This document shows, piece after piece, positions 45,685-56,808 of a stretch of DNA of 64,000 bases. The notes under the pieces were generated by a model. That model was not told where the DNA came from. It searched no databases and saw only the letters and a list, made by a program, of their open reading frames with translations. Both the position numbers and the translations under genes were made by a program. Each line of letters opens with the position of its first letter. Position 1 is the first letter of the stretch. The DNA is taken from positions 29,980 through 93,979 of the forward strand of contig LRSR01002478.1 in assembly GCA_001579985.1 (NCBI GenBank), given 5' to 3'. Origin of the DNA: Hypsibius dujardini. Taxonomy: Eukaryota; Tardigrada; Eutardigrada; Parachela; Hypsibiidae.

Positions 45685-48600
45685 ATGGCCGGAAGCCAAC
45701 CATCCCTGCAGGAGGCCTGGAGCAAGACTCTCCGACAAGTCTTCCAGCAAAGACAGTCCTCCTTCAACACACTGTTTCACAATTTGGACAATAATTCTGA
45801 CCTAAGAGCCATCGCTGAGGCGGTGCAACGGGTCACTAATATGCTAAGCACCGCTCATAAACTACTAAATGGATTCCCCTATCCGCTCTTCTCTCAGCTC
45901 GTAAAAGACACGACTGCATTCATCACCAAACTAGTCCATTTTGACCTGGAGCTAAGGGAGCAATTTAACGAAATTCTATTTGCACTGGCGGATGAGGAGT
46001 TACTCATTACAAAACTGATGGAAATCGCAGCCAGACTCGCGAGCACAAAAATTGTCTCTGTTTCCACGGAGGCATGGTTGGAGGGGAAGAGGGGCGAGTT
46101 TGCACTTCTCGTGGAGGGTCTCCAGGCCTGTTGGTTCGGTCGCCACGTCCAGTCAAGGTCAGAATTCGCTGTCAATCGGACGACGAAGTACGTGCTGTGT
46201 TTGGCTTTCAATATGAACGCGTTGCGAGACCCCTTCATCCATTTTGCCTCACCGACTGACTGTGGGGAAATAGATGTGTCCACGTGCTACTGGTTTTACT
46301 AGCCGCGCTTGAAAGAACAAGTTATGACGGCGTTTAAGCGATTCGAGCTTATGTACAACACCAATCAAAATGTCAGCGGAATGGCTTATGTCATTTACGC
46401 CTCTCCGGCGGAACACAGCGACCATGTGGTTACAATTGAACTCCACACCATGGGGAAGGTTGGGTATGACGTCGTGCCAGGACCTCCGGAGAGAATTTGG
46501 ATTGAAAAACTGCCGAAAAAGCATCTGAATTGGTCAGAAACCGTCGGCGCGACGGGTTACCGGTATGAAACGTTTTCGTAAAGGATGAACGATAAAGCGA
46601 AACCTCTTTCGATTAGGACTTGACGAAAACAGTATGTCTTCGAAAATACTAAATGATTATATTAAATTAGAATATTTCAGAGGTTATATTATAGATATAT
46701 CCTAATGAACGATTAGCCCGTTAAAAATCGTGGCCGTACAAATGTCGATAGAGGGATCTTCAATTTTTTGTCCAGAAAAAATTGCCAAATTCGACCAGTT
46801 TTGTCTTTTGATGGGTCGCCAAACGCTGTATACTTATATATTTATAAATATATATGAACTTATTCAACTATCGCATTGGCTCTGCATAGCGGGGTTCGAA
46901 TTAGTCAGTCTGTGGCGATAATACCATCAAAATTTCATTAAAAATATCTAAAACTGATTGCCATGGAAACCTCAACCTTGATTGCTTGATTTGCAAATCG
47001 AATATGATGCACGTCAATCCAGTCGGTTTTTAAAAGAAACTGCTTTTTTATCTTTACAGTGGACAGTTTTCAGCCTGACTTGATATCAACGCATCCAAAA
47101 ACGTTAAAAATATTTTTTGTCTTAATTGAGCAAAACTGAAAGGGATAAATACTTTTGCTACAGAAATCAATTTGGATCTGGTACGGACGTTAACGAGTTA
47201 AGAGTCACTCGACGTCGTGAAGACATGAGTGCTGATTGTAAATTGAGGTTGTAAGGTTTTAAAGTTTCTTCCGTTGTAGGTACGCGTATCGTTCCGTTGC
47301 GACAGTTGGCACTTCAGCCTGGGTCGTCACCGGAACAACCGATACATTCGCCAGCCTTCATCACCTCAACAGCGGATCGAAATATGAATTTAAAACTCAA
47401 TGTCTTTACTCAACTGTGGCTTCGGAGTTTTCGGACGTGTTGAAAGTGAGACTTTTTCCATTGGACAAAATACTGAAACGAGCAAAATGTCTGAAGACCC
47501 TCGGGCCGAGCACCCGCAGCATCCGAATCTACGAACCCAACATCAAGGTCGTCTACAAAGACGACCTCACCCTGATTCGGTGTATCCATGTCGGGAAGCC
47601 TGTCGGCGGCGGGATTAACTTGAAAAATCACACCGTCCTCGTGATGGGTGCAAGTGGCTCAGGAAAGTCCGCCTGGATTAACAACGTGGTCAACCATTTT
47701 TACGAGGTGGATTACAGCGATATGGTGCGTTTGAAGCTGATCAACGACGAAGGCCACGAGGGAGATGGACGTAAAAGTACCACGAAGTGGATCACTTCTT
47801 ACGTCCTTCATAGAACGTATAAAGGGATTAACGAAAGTCTGACACTCATCGATACGCCCGGATTCGGCGATACAGATGGAGTCCGTCGCGATCAGGAGAT
47901 CACTGAGCAGCTGGCTCACTTCTTCCTTAATCCCGATATGCAAAAATACCTACAGGTGCGAAACTGTGAGAGTATCAGCTAGGCGATTCATTCACTGTGC
48001 GCTAGGTGACGCACAGAATTTTTTAAATACATTATGTTTATGGGCCAGAGGCTAAAACGATTATTGTCTTTCTTTAATTAATCTACTCGTACTCAAATTG
48101 TTAAAGTAGTAAGTCGGCTGTTTTCCAAGCTCCCTGAGATTTAGAAAGAACAGACTGGCGGTTGGTTAGTCGAGTGTGGTCATCTGGAAAGTTTAATTTC
48201 TCTGGAACCCTTGTTGGGAATTTAGATGCCTGCGGAAACGTTAGAAGACAATCCAAACAATCTCGGAAACCTAGCTTAGAGATGACCGGAGCAAGCAAAA
48301 ATCTGTATAGTAGGTGGTGCTGATCCAGAGAGTTTTGTGGTGACGCAAAACACACGTAGCCTTGGTCGCTACTCGAGACCTGCCAGAAAATCTCGCAGTG
48401 GCGATCGAAGCAAATTCGAAGCTTTTGATTGCAGGAACTTTTCTCAAAGAAATCTAAGTTAATTCCTGGTCGGATCTATACACTTATCGGCCATTCATTT
48501 TTTGGCATTAAGTCAACGATATGGTAATCATCGTTACTTTATTTATGCAATTTCTTCTTCTTCTTTAGTCTTTGACGGCCATCGGAATCATCGTTCCGGG

Positions 48601-51600
48601 CTCCCAATGTCGGCTGGGCGTGACCCAACACTACGTCATCAACAAGGTCCTCCAGCTTTTCGGGAGCGACCTTGCGGAGAACCTCTTCTGGCTCGTCACG
48701 TTCAGTGATGACGAACGACCCGCAGCCGTGGACAGCATCCTAACGGACAGCCTACCGAGTAAGAAGTACTTTGTCTTCAACAACGCCCATCTCTTCAGCG
48801 TGCCCGCACTGGGCGGTGGTGTCACGATGTCCGCCGAGTTTTGGCAGCTAAATTACCATGGGATGGTGGACTTCTTTGAAGCGCTACAATCCGTGGAACC
48901 GAAAAGCCTTGTCAGCACCCGAAACGTGATTTTGGAACGGGAAATGTTGACAGCCACGCTGGAAGGTCTGGCTCAGCAGATCACGTGCGCGTTAGACCGA
49001 ACCATCGAACATCGTTCGCTTTTGGGGAACCTTCGGAAACCGGCAACGCATCCGACAAACGAAGAAACGGCCCAGTTTGAAGCGACCGTGTTTCTCACTC
49101 GCCTGGTGGACCTTCCGGATGCTAAACGCGGTCTTATTTGCATGGGTTGTCAGGTATATTAGTGACAAAATTACTAAATGAAATAAGTTATACAGATTAA
49201 AATTTTGGAAACCGCCGCACATTTATAATGATCCCCAGGAATTATTTTAGTGTGTACATTACGCAAAGCTTGTGAGATTAAAACGATTTGTGTGAGATTA
49301 AATAGCCTTAACGTTACACATTTTTTTAGAATTCCTATTGCAGTTGCCAGGACCTTTAACTAAAAGTGTTCAGTGCCTTAACATTCCTAGTTTTCGTATG
49401 CTAGATTCAGTGATGAAAACGAGGGCAAGCGCGAGCTTAAAAAAATTCTGACCGGTTTGTGTTACATTAAAAATCCCTTTAAAATAATCCCTGATGATCC
49501 CCGTCACCCATTTCACTCCTGTCATCTCGTCGCGCTTCCCGTTCTACGATTGACGACCATTTTCAACCCGTATAAATACAACCGAATTTTACGAATGAAT
49601 CATAATAGATCAATTATAGTTTTAAGTTTTCAAAAACAACTACGACTATTTAGCTAGCTAAAAAGTAATAAGGTTCAATTCCAGTAACTAATTCTGATTA
49701 AAGAATTAAGTTGAATATTTAGTCGTAGTTAAATTTTAGTTTAAGTGTTCAAAAAATATACGACTATTTAGCTTCCTAAAAGATAATAAGCTTCAATTCC
49801 AGTACTGTAACTACTTTTAATTAAAGGACTTCTTTGAATATTGTTTTACGTATAGGTAAACTGTCACGCCCCTTGTACGGACCTCGCAGTGAGACTCCTG
49901 TGGTCGGAGTGGTTCTGTTCGGTGGTCCGCTGGGACGGTTCATGTTCGGTCTGTCCGAAGCGATGCCCCTGGCGTTCGCACAACCTCGACTCGAAGGCAT
50001 TCGAACGGGTGGCCACAACCGTGCGACGGACCATACCGGAGCTGCTGGAGCAATATGACATCAGCATGACGGTCGACACGGAAGATCCAATGACGGCGTT
50101 GATGCGAAACGTGGCGGAAACGGCGGTGGACAGCCGGCGACAGATTACGGCGCTGATTAACCGAGCACAGAACTGTCAGAAGCGTCTTGAGGAGATCGCG
50201 TTAAAGCCGTGTGTAACGAGTCTTATCTATTTCCTCGACGAGCTCATTGCCGACCAACAACGGCGACAGCTGCTGTACTATAAGGAACGGATCCAGATTT
50301 TGGAGGAAATTAAGGTGATCGCCAATGAGGTCGCGGAAATAAAGGAACAAACTTGGCATGAACAGCCGGAGATGAGCTTCCCTTCTGCCTCATACATCTT
50401 GCCATCAAAGGATTCTACTTTTGCATGCCGACCGGATGCCGGATTGTCTCATGAGAGCGCCACCACATCTCCAGTGGAACATGCAAGCATTCCATTCGTT
50501 CCACTAGCGAGTGCGCCGCGTTATATGCCAGTTGTTCGCGTTCACTGCGAGAACAGGTCCGGTTCCAGGTCGCCTAGTGAAGACGGACAGCGCTGGGTGG
50601 GAATGCAGACGCTCGAACCCGTAGATCCAATTGCGGTTAAGGCTTTGAATGCAGCTAAGGTATGCGGATGATAGTTATCTTAGAAATGGCATCAAATGAC
50701 GTAAGGGCACATTTCATTTGATTTGAGAGTCGTTTCGTTTTGATTTCATTTAATTTGACTGGACTTTGGCACTTTTTTCAATTGCTTACAGTTTTGGCAC
50801 ATTTTTTCTTATGTAGTACTAGTTGTACAGACTAAAGCGCTACCCAAATAAAGTTTATGTGAATATTTTGTTTAAAGTAGTTATAAGAATGCCAAATATG
50901 CCAGTAACGTTATTCGAAAAAATTAGCTATATGCAATGTGCATTGCATCCTTGTCACATTTTTTGCCTAGTAAAATAAAACAGCCATTTTGGTCGCTCAA
51001 ATGACTGGCAAGTAATTTTTCATTTTCGTTCAACACACAATTTTTCCATTGTTAGCCAGCAGTTATTATTATCAGAGTTTTTAAAACCGGTCCCACGTAA
51101 TTTAATTAGATCTCGATTGCAATCCTTGCCAGCTTCGCCGTATCGGTAGCTGTGACTCAAAGTCCGACAATCATTTTCTAAGCGGTAGGCGGGACCCAGA
51201 GGTTGGTGTATCTATGATAAAAAATCCTATCAAGCCGATGAAAAAGTTTGAATCTACGAAGTTTCGGGAAACAAAATTGACTTAAAAATTCACATAATCA
51301 AATCAAAGTCAAATGAAAATCAAATTTATTTCAAATTCAAAAGTGAATCGACTTGATTTGATTTGCTTTGAATTTGACATTTGACATTTGACGTTTGATG
51401 CCATCCTTAAGTCAGCCAACATTTTTTCCAATATTTACAAGGTAATATTGTGGTTTTAGCGGTAATGGTGGCGTATTGAGGGTCGAGCAGATCGGGCACG
51501 CTCAAAAAACTTCGAGGGGGCTCGATCCATCTAGGTCGCAAAACTATAGGCTATTCTTAGATATAGGGAACATATGATATGTATGGATTAGTACTTCTCT

Positions 51601-51659
51601 TTCAGCACCGGCCAAAGGAGTTGCCCTTCAACAAATACCGGCCATCGTCAAGACTTTGA
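45685..51659 (+). CDS. Paralogous FN3-domain P-loop GTPase, 5 exons, one in-frame TAG
   Basis: Exons: 45685-46577, 47280-47955, 48569-49153, 49856-50659, 51606-51659, summing to 1004 codons with phases matching. Codon 206 (46300-46302) is TAG. The same frame stays open and homologous on both sides, so either the gene is newly broken, the stop is read through, or it is removed. Domain order matches the minus-strand paralogue: helical region ending YVLCLAFN, FN3-like fold starting PGPPERIWIE and split by an intron, Walker A GASGSGKS (~421-428), DTPGFGDT, VTFSDDERP, FNNAH, Cys/His cluster CMGC-CHAPC-WFC-CSVCPKRCPW, and a helical tail ending KYRPSSRL. The ATG at 45685 is the first in frame. Terminated at the TAG it would be a 205-residue helical protein. 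Introns at 46578-47279, 47956-48568, 49154-49855 and 50660-51605 contain no other exons that I see. Confidence 0.75.
49618..49841. repeat. Two-copy tandem repeat of about 118 bp
   Basis: The block containing ACGACTATTTAGCT and TTCAATTCCAGTA occurs at about 49618-49720 and again at 49737-49841, diverged by roughly 15-20 percent by eye. It sits in intron 3 of the plus-strand GTPase gene, just before an acceptor. Confidence 0.7.
50684..51412. mobile_element. TCAAAT-rich low-complexity element with ATGGCATCAAA ends
   Basis: Left end ATGGCATCAAATGACG and right end, reverse complement of ACGTTTGATGCCAT, are inverted. The interior near both ends is made of degenerate AAATCAAATC units. It occupies most of the last intron of the plus-strand GTPase gene. 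hAT-like by resemblance. Confidence 0.6.
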
Positions 51660-52624
51660 GTGCGGATGACTCTTGCCACTAGTTCCGCCCCTGGAAGACA
51701 AGGGTTATGAGTCTACTATCTGTTCTTTGTTTTTTTTTTACTGGTCCTACAGTAAAATGTTATTATCTGTTGTTGATCTTTTCTTTCTATTGTCGTACGT
51801 AGGGCATGTGGAAACCGTCTTACCCCCAGCCAGACACATTTGTAATTATTCATTCTGTTGTAGTTGGTAACACTCTTGAGAGAAGGCACGCTTCTTTGCT
51901 CCCGATGGTTTTGTTATTCTCCACGTCCCATGATCATAAATGACGAGTTTGTTGATTTCATTTTGACGTTTATGCAGTGTTTTCTGCCGCGTTTCAAAGT
52001 CCGCAGTCAACCAGCACCCGTAACACCACACATCCATAATTTCATCCCATGCACAATATATAAAACAAGAAAGCCGGCTGGACGCAGTGTCATACAGTAC
52101 ATGCAGATAAACGCATTTTTTTCACCCGCTTATAATTAAATTATGACTAATCATAAATGTCTCTGCACGGGAATACAATGACAACAGTGGTGTTCCAGCT
52201 ATACTATACAGAGTTTTGTATTCTGTATGTATTCTGCATGTATTGCTTAAATTATTCAGGCCAGTGCTGATTCAGCATTTTACATGGCCTCTAATTATTG
52301 GTGAATTGAAAAACTTAACGATTTTTTCAAACGAAGAAAATAGATCATTTTTGATGATTTAAATTTTACGAGGGGTCCATTGGTGAAAAAAAAATCACAA
52401 AATTATCACGAAACAGCGTGGATCGAGAATAGCTGCCAAACAACGGCGAGGGTCAACATTGGCGCGCCTTCGTAATTTAATTGTGACTTGATCCATGGGA
52501 GTCGAGTCTCGTGACAGTAAAGTACCACGACTCTTCTCTAAGCCAGTTTATGATAACCAAATTTAAACCGTGTGTTAAACCGTTGAAAGTGTTTAGACTT
52601 CCATTTGCAGTTAATAACAAAGAA
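51660..52624. other. Intergenic, no supported gene
   Basis: 3' flank of the plus-strand GTPase gene. A 63-codon minus-strand frame (52037-51846) follows a TTTATATATTG box but shows no recognisable domain. Confidence 0.35.
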
Positions 52625-52850
52625 CATACACTGGACCCCAACGAACCTCAAATTTGATCGAAAAACTGATGTTTTTATGTTCTCTGGGGACTTTGAAATG
52701 AGACCCCATCTCTACCACATTCAAAATGATCAAAACACAATAGGCCAAATTTTGAGTTCAACTTTAGAAAAAAATGTATTTTGCCCCTTTGCCCACCCCC
52801 CCTGGCCCTACCTTGAGGGTCCTGGTTCCGACTGTAAGGACTATAAACGA
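52625..52850. mobile_element. Partial copy of the foldback family seen at 8.8-9.3 kb
   Basis: GCCAAATTTTGAGTTCAACTT, ATTTTGCCCCTTTGCCCACC and GGGTCCTGGTTCCGAC occur in the same order and spacing as the right arm near 9160-9256. Only one arm is evident. Confidence 0.7.
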
Positions 52851-52907
52851 GCGAAATGATGAGCTGTACTCTGCAATAGCTTGCCGTTTCTCCTCTACTC
52901 CTTTAGC

Positions 52908-53575
52908 CCAAAGTTAGTCCCACAAAGCGGAAATCGCCTCCGAAAACGCAAGACGCCCGATAGAAGCCACAACAACCGCAGCTTACGATAAAAATTACGC
53001 AGCGAAGGAGCCGGCGCGAAAACGAGTCCGCGTCCTGCGTGAGAAGCGGACGTGGGTCCACCACTGCCAAGACTGTCCGGCGGATTTCAAGACGGTCTCC
53101 CTGCTGCGCCTACACCAACTGAAGCACGACGATATTGCCGAGGGCGCCGCTCTGACCACTGTCTATCCAGCCTGCGGGGTGAGGCACGCCACGTTGGAGA
53201 TCTGCTGGAGCATACGGACCGGCACGTGGGACGCCGACGAACGAATACAACAGGCATGGTTTCTCATCTTTCGCGAGCGAGGAGATGTTCCAGCGTTCGA
53301 GGTGCTAGCAGTTTTAAGCGTTATGCGAGTTTTTGCAACGTCATATGGCGGATGTGTACACGGAGAGAAGCAAAGAGAAGGGCTATTAGTTTCGGCACTG
53401 CCAGCGGAAGAGGAAGAGCTCCAGCGCGGTGCAGGAGCATGAGAAAAGCTGTGGAACCCGGTTGTCGGAGCAGCTGGAAGAAGGTTGTTATTGTTGTTGA
53501 GGTTGCCGCAGCAAACGTTGACTGTAGTCTTGCATTCCCTTCCGTTTGGTGGTGGATATGTTTTCCCTGACGTAG
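52908..53575 (+). pseudogene. Decayed C2H2 zinc-finger coding sequence
   Basis: It follows a strong acceptor (CTCCTTTAG). One intact finger reads C-x2-C-x12-H-x3-H (from CQDCPADFKT to HQLKH) near 53064-53130. A second finger has its first Cys changed to Tyr (YPAC) and needs one extra base to reach DLLEHTDRH. A third, with SFKRYASF then QRHMADVY, has lost its last His. Frame changes and upstream stops indicate a broken gene, although sequencing or assembly errors could mimic this. The stretch is more GC-rich than its surroundings. Confidence 0.55.
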
Positions 53576-54190
53576 TTTATGCTTTGATGATACCTCAGAT
53601 TAAGAGTATATTTCCGGGGGATTAGTGATTAATTTATTAACGCACAAACTTTCCCTTCAACATATTCTCTTGCCTGAATGCTTGCTTTAATTATTCGCAT
53701 CAGCGATTACAAACATTTCAACGGACTTTCCCTTTTGATTCTGCGTATAAAAGGAAAGGCTGGAATTTGTCGCCCAGTTCGATCAAAAGGTTATTGAAAT
53801 AACACCAAGAAGTTTGGGTGACGAATAACTTCACGGTTGCATCCCTGGCTTCATCCGAGACCGGTCTCGCTTCATCATCACCAAAAACCTTACCGACTTT
53901 ATACGCTTTGGTCCTCTACGTTTAAAAAACTGTGGCAACTTGTTCTACTTGAACTTCAAAAAGGCCTCAAATCGCAATCACTGCCGGTCTGGGGACTTTA
54001 CAAAATGTAAGAAGGGAAAGTCAAGACAAGCGGCTGAAGGAATTTCGGCCGCGTACATTTGGCGGAGACCAACGTTTAATCGATTATGCTGCATGTAAAC
54101 GTTTTTACCTTTATACGTAAATGTTAATAAAGAGCATAGAAAAAGGCGCACGCACAGCTTGCCAGATGTTTGAATTGTAAATCTTCCCAT
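53576..54190. other. Intergenic / 3' flank of the quinone oxidoreductase; no gene seen
   Basis: A TATAAAAGG box occurs near 53746 on the plus strand with no recognisable gene after it. No other feature seen. Confidence 0.4.
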
Positions 54191-56808
54191 TTACGATAGA
54201 TCTAAAATGAGCTTTCCAGCAACACCGACCGGGTTATGCTCCAGATCGTCATGAGCCTGTTAAAAAAACAGAAAGAATAATTATTTTTGTATTGCCCAAT
54301 ACGAGAGTATTAGAACATAAGCTCATTTGTTTCATCAGGTTCCCATTGGTCTCATTGTCCCACATTTCCTATGGGAATATCGGGATCGGAAAACTTTCAA
54401 ATTGTTTTCAGAAAAAAATGTTGTTTAAGGAAAATGAAATGTATCCTGAGCCCGTGCAAACCTACCAACAACAGAATCTTCGTTTGGGAAAGGGAAATGG
54501 AAAATTTGATTTATGGAATGAGAATGGGGAATGTTTTTGGAAAATGAAATGGGAATGGTTGCGACCCGCTGGGCTATGGAATGGGAATGGATCGGAGCCA
54601 AAAGTGGAAAAATGTTACAACTCTGTATGGTGCATCCTTTTCAGATATCAAGGGCTCATGTTTTTATTACTTATGAAAGTTTCCTACGTTTAAAAAGCTT
54701 ATCGGAAATGCATTACCTGGACAATTTCATCCAGCTTGTAGACCTTCTGAATGACCGGTTTGATGGCGCCCGCCTTCAACGCATCCTCCAAGCCGACTCT
54801 CATCAACTTGTAATGCGCTGCAGTCGCGCCGAAGCAAGATGACCCGCGGATGTTGAGTTGCTTAAAGAGAACCGGGCCCAAATTGACCTGATCGACTTTG
54901 CCGCTGGCGCTGATCAGCAAGACACGTCCGAGCGGTGCGAGCAGCTCGAGATCGTTGGCCAGATTGCTGGGCTTGGTCTCCAACACAATGTCCACGCCGT
55001 TCGGACCGGCTGCGGCCTTGATTTGCTCCATCAAATCGCTGGCCTTGTAGCTGACAGCGGTGGCGCCTTTTTCGGCGATCAGCGCCAGTCCGTTCTCGTG
55101 GCCTGCTGTCCCAATCACCTTGCAGCCCATCGCACGGGCCACTTCGATGGCGTATAGACCGGTGGCGCCACTGGCGCCGTTGACCAGCACCACTTCACCG
55201 GCCTTGGCGCGAGCTCTGAAAGACCAAAAATATATACATGTGTAGGCAACGTAGGCCAGTGTTCCCTCGTTTATCGTTTATCGTTTATCGTCCGTCCCTT
55301 TTTGTCAAGAGTGAAGTTTTAATAATTATAAACTAAAACAAAATAACTAACAGTTTCTTAAAAAACACTAACGGAGTCAACTGATTTCGACCGAAACTAA
55401 TAAAATACAGAGTTTAGTTACTGAAACGTATTTTTTAGTAAGTGGCACCAAGATAATTTTTAGTAAAATTAGGTAGTAGGTAATATTATCTCTAAGAGAT
55501 TGAGACTGTCAGCTGAGTTTTTTAATAAACTGAGACGTTCAGCTCAGCTCAGTGGACGTGAAAATACATTACTAGTCCTAATACCATAAACTAGGTGATA
55601 TTTAAATTTTATGAATATATAAACAGAGGCCAAACGGCTAGTATATAAGTTGTCTTCCTTCTCGTTCATTTTCGAAAATTTATCGAACTGCATGCGATAG
55701 TTCTAAGGGACATTAATCTACACATGAAGTTGACATGAGGAAGTACAATATATTCTGTATAGACTGGGCGAAATAATCTTTAAATATCGATAATTTTATC
55801 CGCGGCTGCGTATATCAGTTCAAGTTGATTACATTGACGACAACACTTACAGTAGGACAATGTTATAGTAGGCAGTGAGGAAGGGGATGCCGAGGGACGC
55901 GCCGTCTTCGAAGCTGTACTTCTCGGGGAGATGGAACAGCATGTCTGGATCCGCAAGAAAGTACTGTAAAATGCAACGAACAAAATGTAAATAAATACAT
56001 TACTGAAACTTTCGTAAAGAGTATTTTATACCTGGGCGTAAGTGCCGCTCTGGTAGGCCGGCGACTTTGCATAGATCACCACTCGATCGCCTTTCTGAAA
56101 CATACATCTACATTAATTTAATTTTTCTCTTTTTTACGTTGCAAACGTGTGCGAAATTTTAACATGTGTGTACGTTCCGTAAGTGGGGGAAAGAGAAATT
56201 CTGTATTTTAACTATGATGGTACCTTGTAGTCTTTAACGTTAGAGCCCACTTCCGCCACCACGCCGGCGGCGTCCGTGCCGATGATTTGTACACTCGGCG
56301 GGACGGGAAAGAATCCTGAGCGAATCAACACCTCAACGGGATTTAGCCCAGCGGCGTGGACTCGAACAAGGACCTACAAGAAGAATAAGTAAAGGACAAA
56401 TATTTTACCTTTAGTTTTTTTTGGTTTCAAAAGAACTAGACAGATATAAAGGCGGTGTGTTCTAAAGATTTACGTTAGAGAACTAATTAAATTACTTACG
56501 GTCTTGGTAACTTAAACTGGACTAAAAGATTTAATCAATACAAATTAGAAATCTTAGACATCATAGAAACCTTAGATAACAAAAAGTTTATTCGACTGAT
56601 AATGACTAAGTTATTGCCATCCGAAATAAACGTTTAGTAGCTCGCTTCACAAGCATCTTGCAAGGAAATTGAAGGAACGTCCGGCGACCGAAATACCCAC
56701 CTGATCAGGTCCAGGATTGTTGATGGGCACGTCCACCACAGTGAGCACGCTGGATGGTCCGGTCTTCTCAAAGCGAACCGCTTTCATTTGTCGCGAATTG
56801 TCGGCCAT
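54191..56808 (-). CDS. CRYZ: Zeta-crystallin-like NADPH:quinone oxidoreductase, 332 aa, 6 exons
   Basis: Exons: 56808-56701, 56373-56224, 56094-56032, 55963-55851, 55215-54717, 54256-54191. They total 999 nt, with all phases matching. It is a medium-chain dehydrogenase/reductase of the zinc-free quinone reductase type. It has MKAVRFEK at the start, [32 protein letters not shown], and the cofactor-binding GASGATG (158-164) at the start of the Rossmann fold. It ends [13 protein letters not shown], as zeta-crystallins do. The length fits the roughly 329-residue family. The enzyme reduces quinones with NADPH in the cytosol. The ATG at 56808 (MADNSRQM) was chosen because family similarity begins directly after it; an in-frame extension upstream lacks similarity. 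Confidence 0.93.
55255..55310. mobile_element. Pogo/Tigger-like transposon end in CRYZ intron 4
   Basis: CAGTGTTCCCTCGTTTATCG followed by three GTTTATC units resembles pogo/Tigger terminal repeats and the CAGTCGTCCC ends of the element at 5.8 kb. I did not find a matching inverted end, so it may be a fragment. Confidence 0.4.

Noticed and set aside
46276-46302. 27-nt GT...AG segment as an intron removing the TAG
   Set aside because: Too short for a normal animal intron; recorded only as an alternative in the findings.
45685-46302. Calling the N-terminal part of the GTPase paralogue a toxin gene because of its resemblance to stonustoxin-like helical regions
   Set aside because: No pore-forming domain is present and the rest is FN3 plus GTPase; resemblance of this segment alone does not indicate toxicity.
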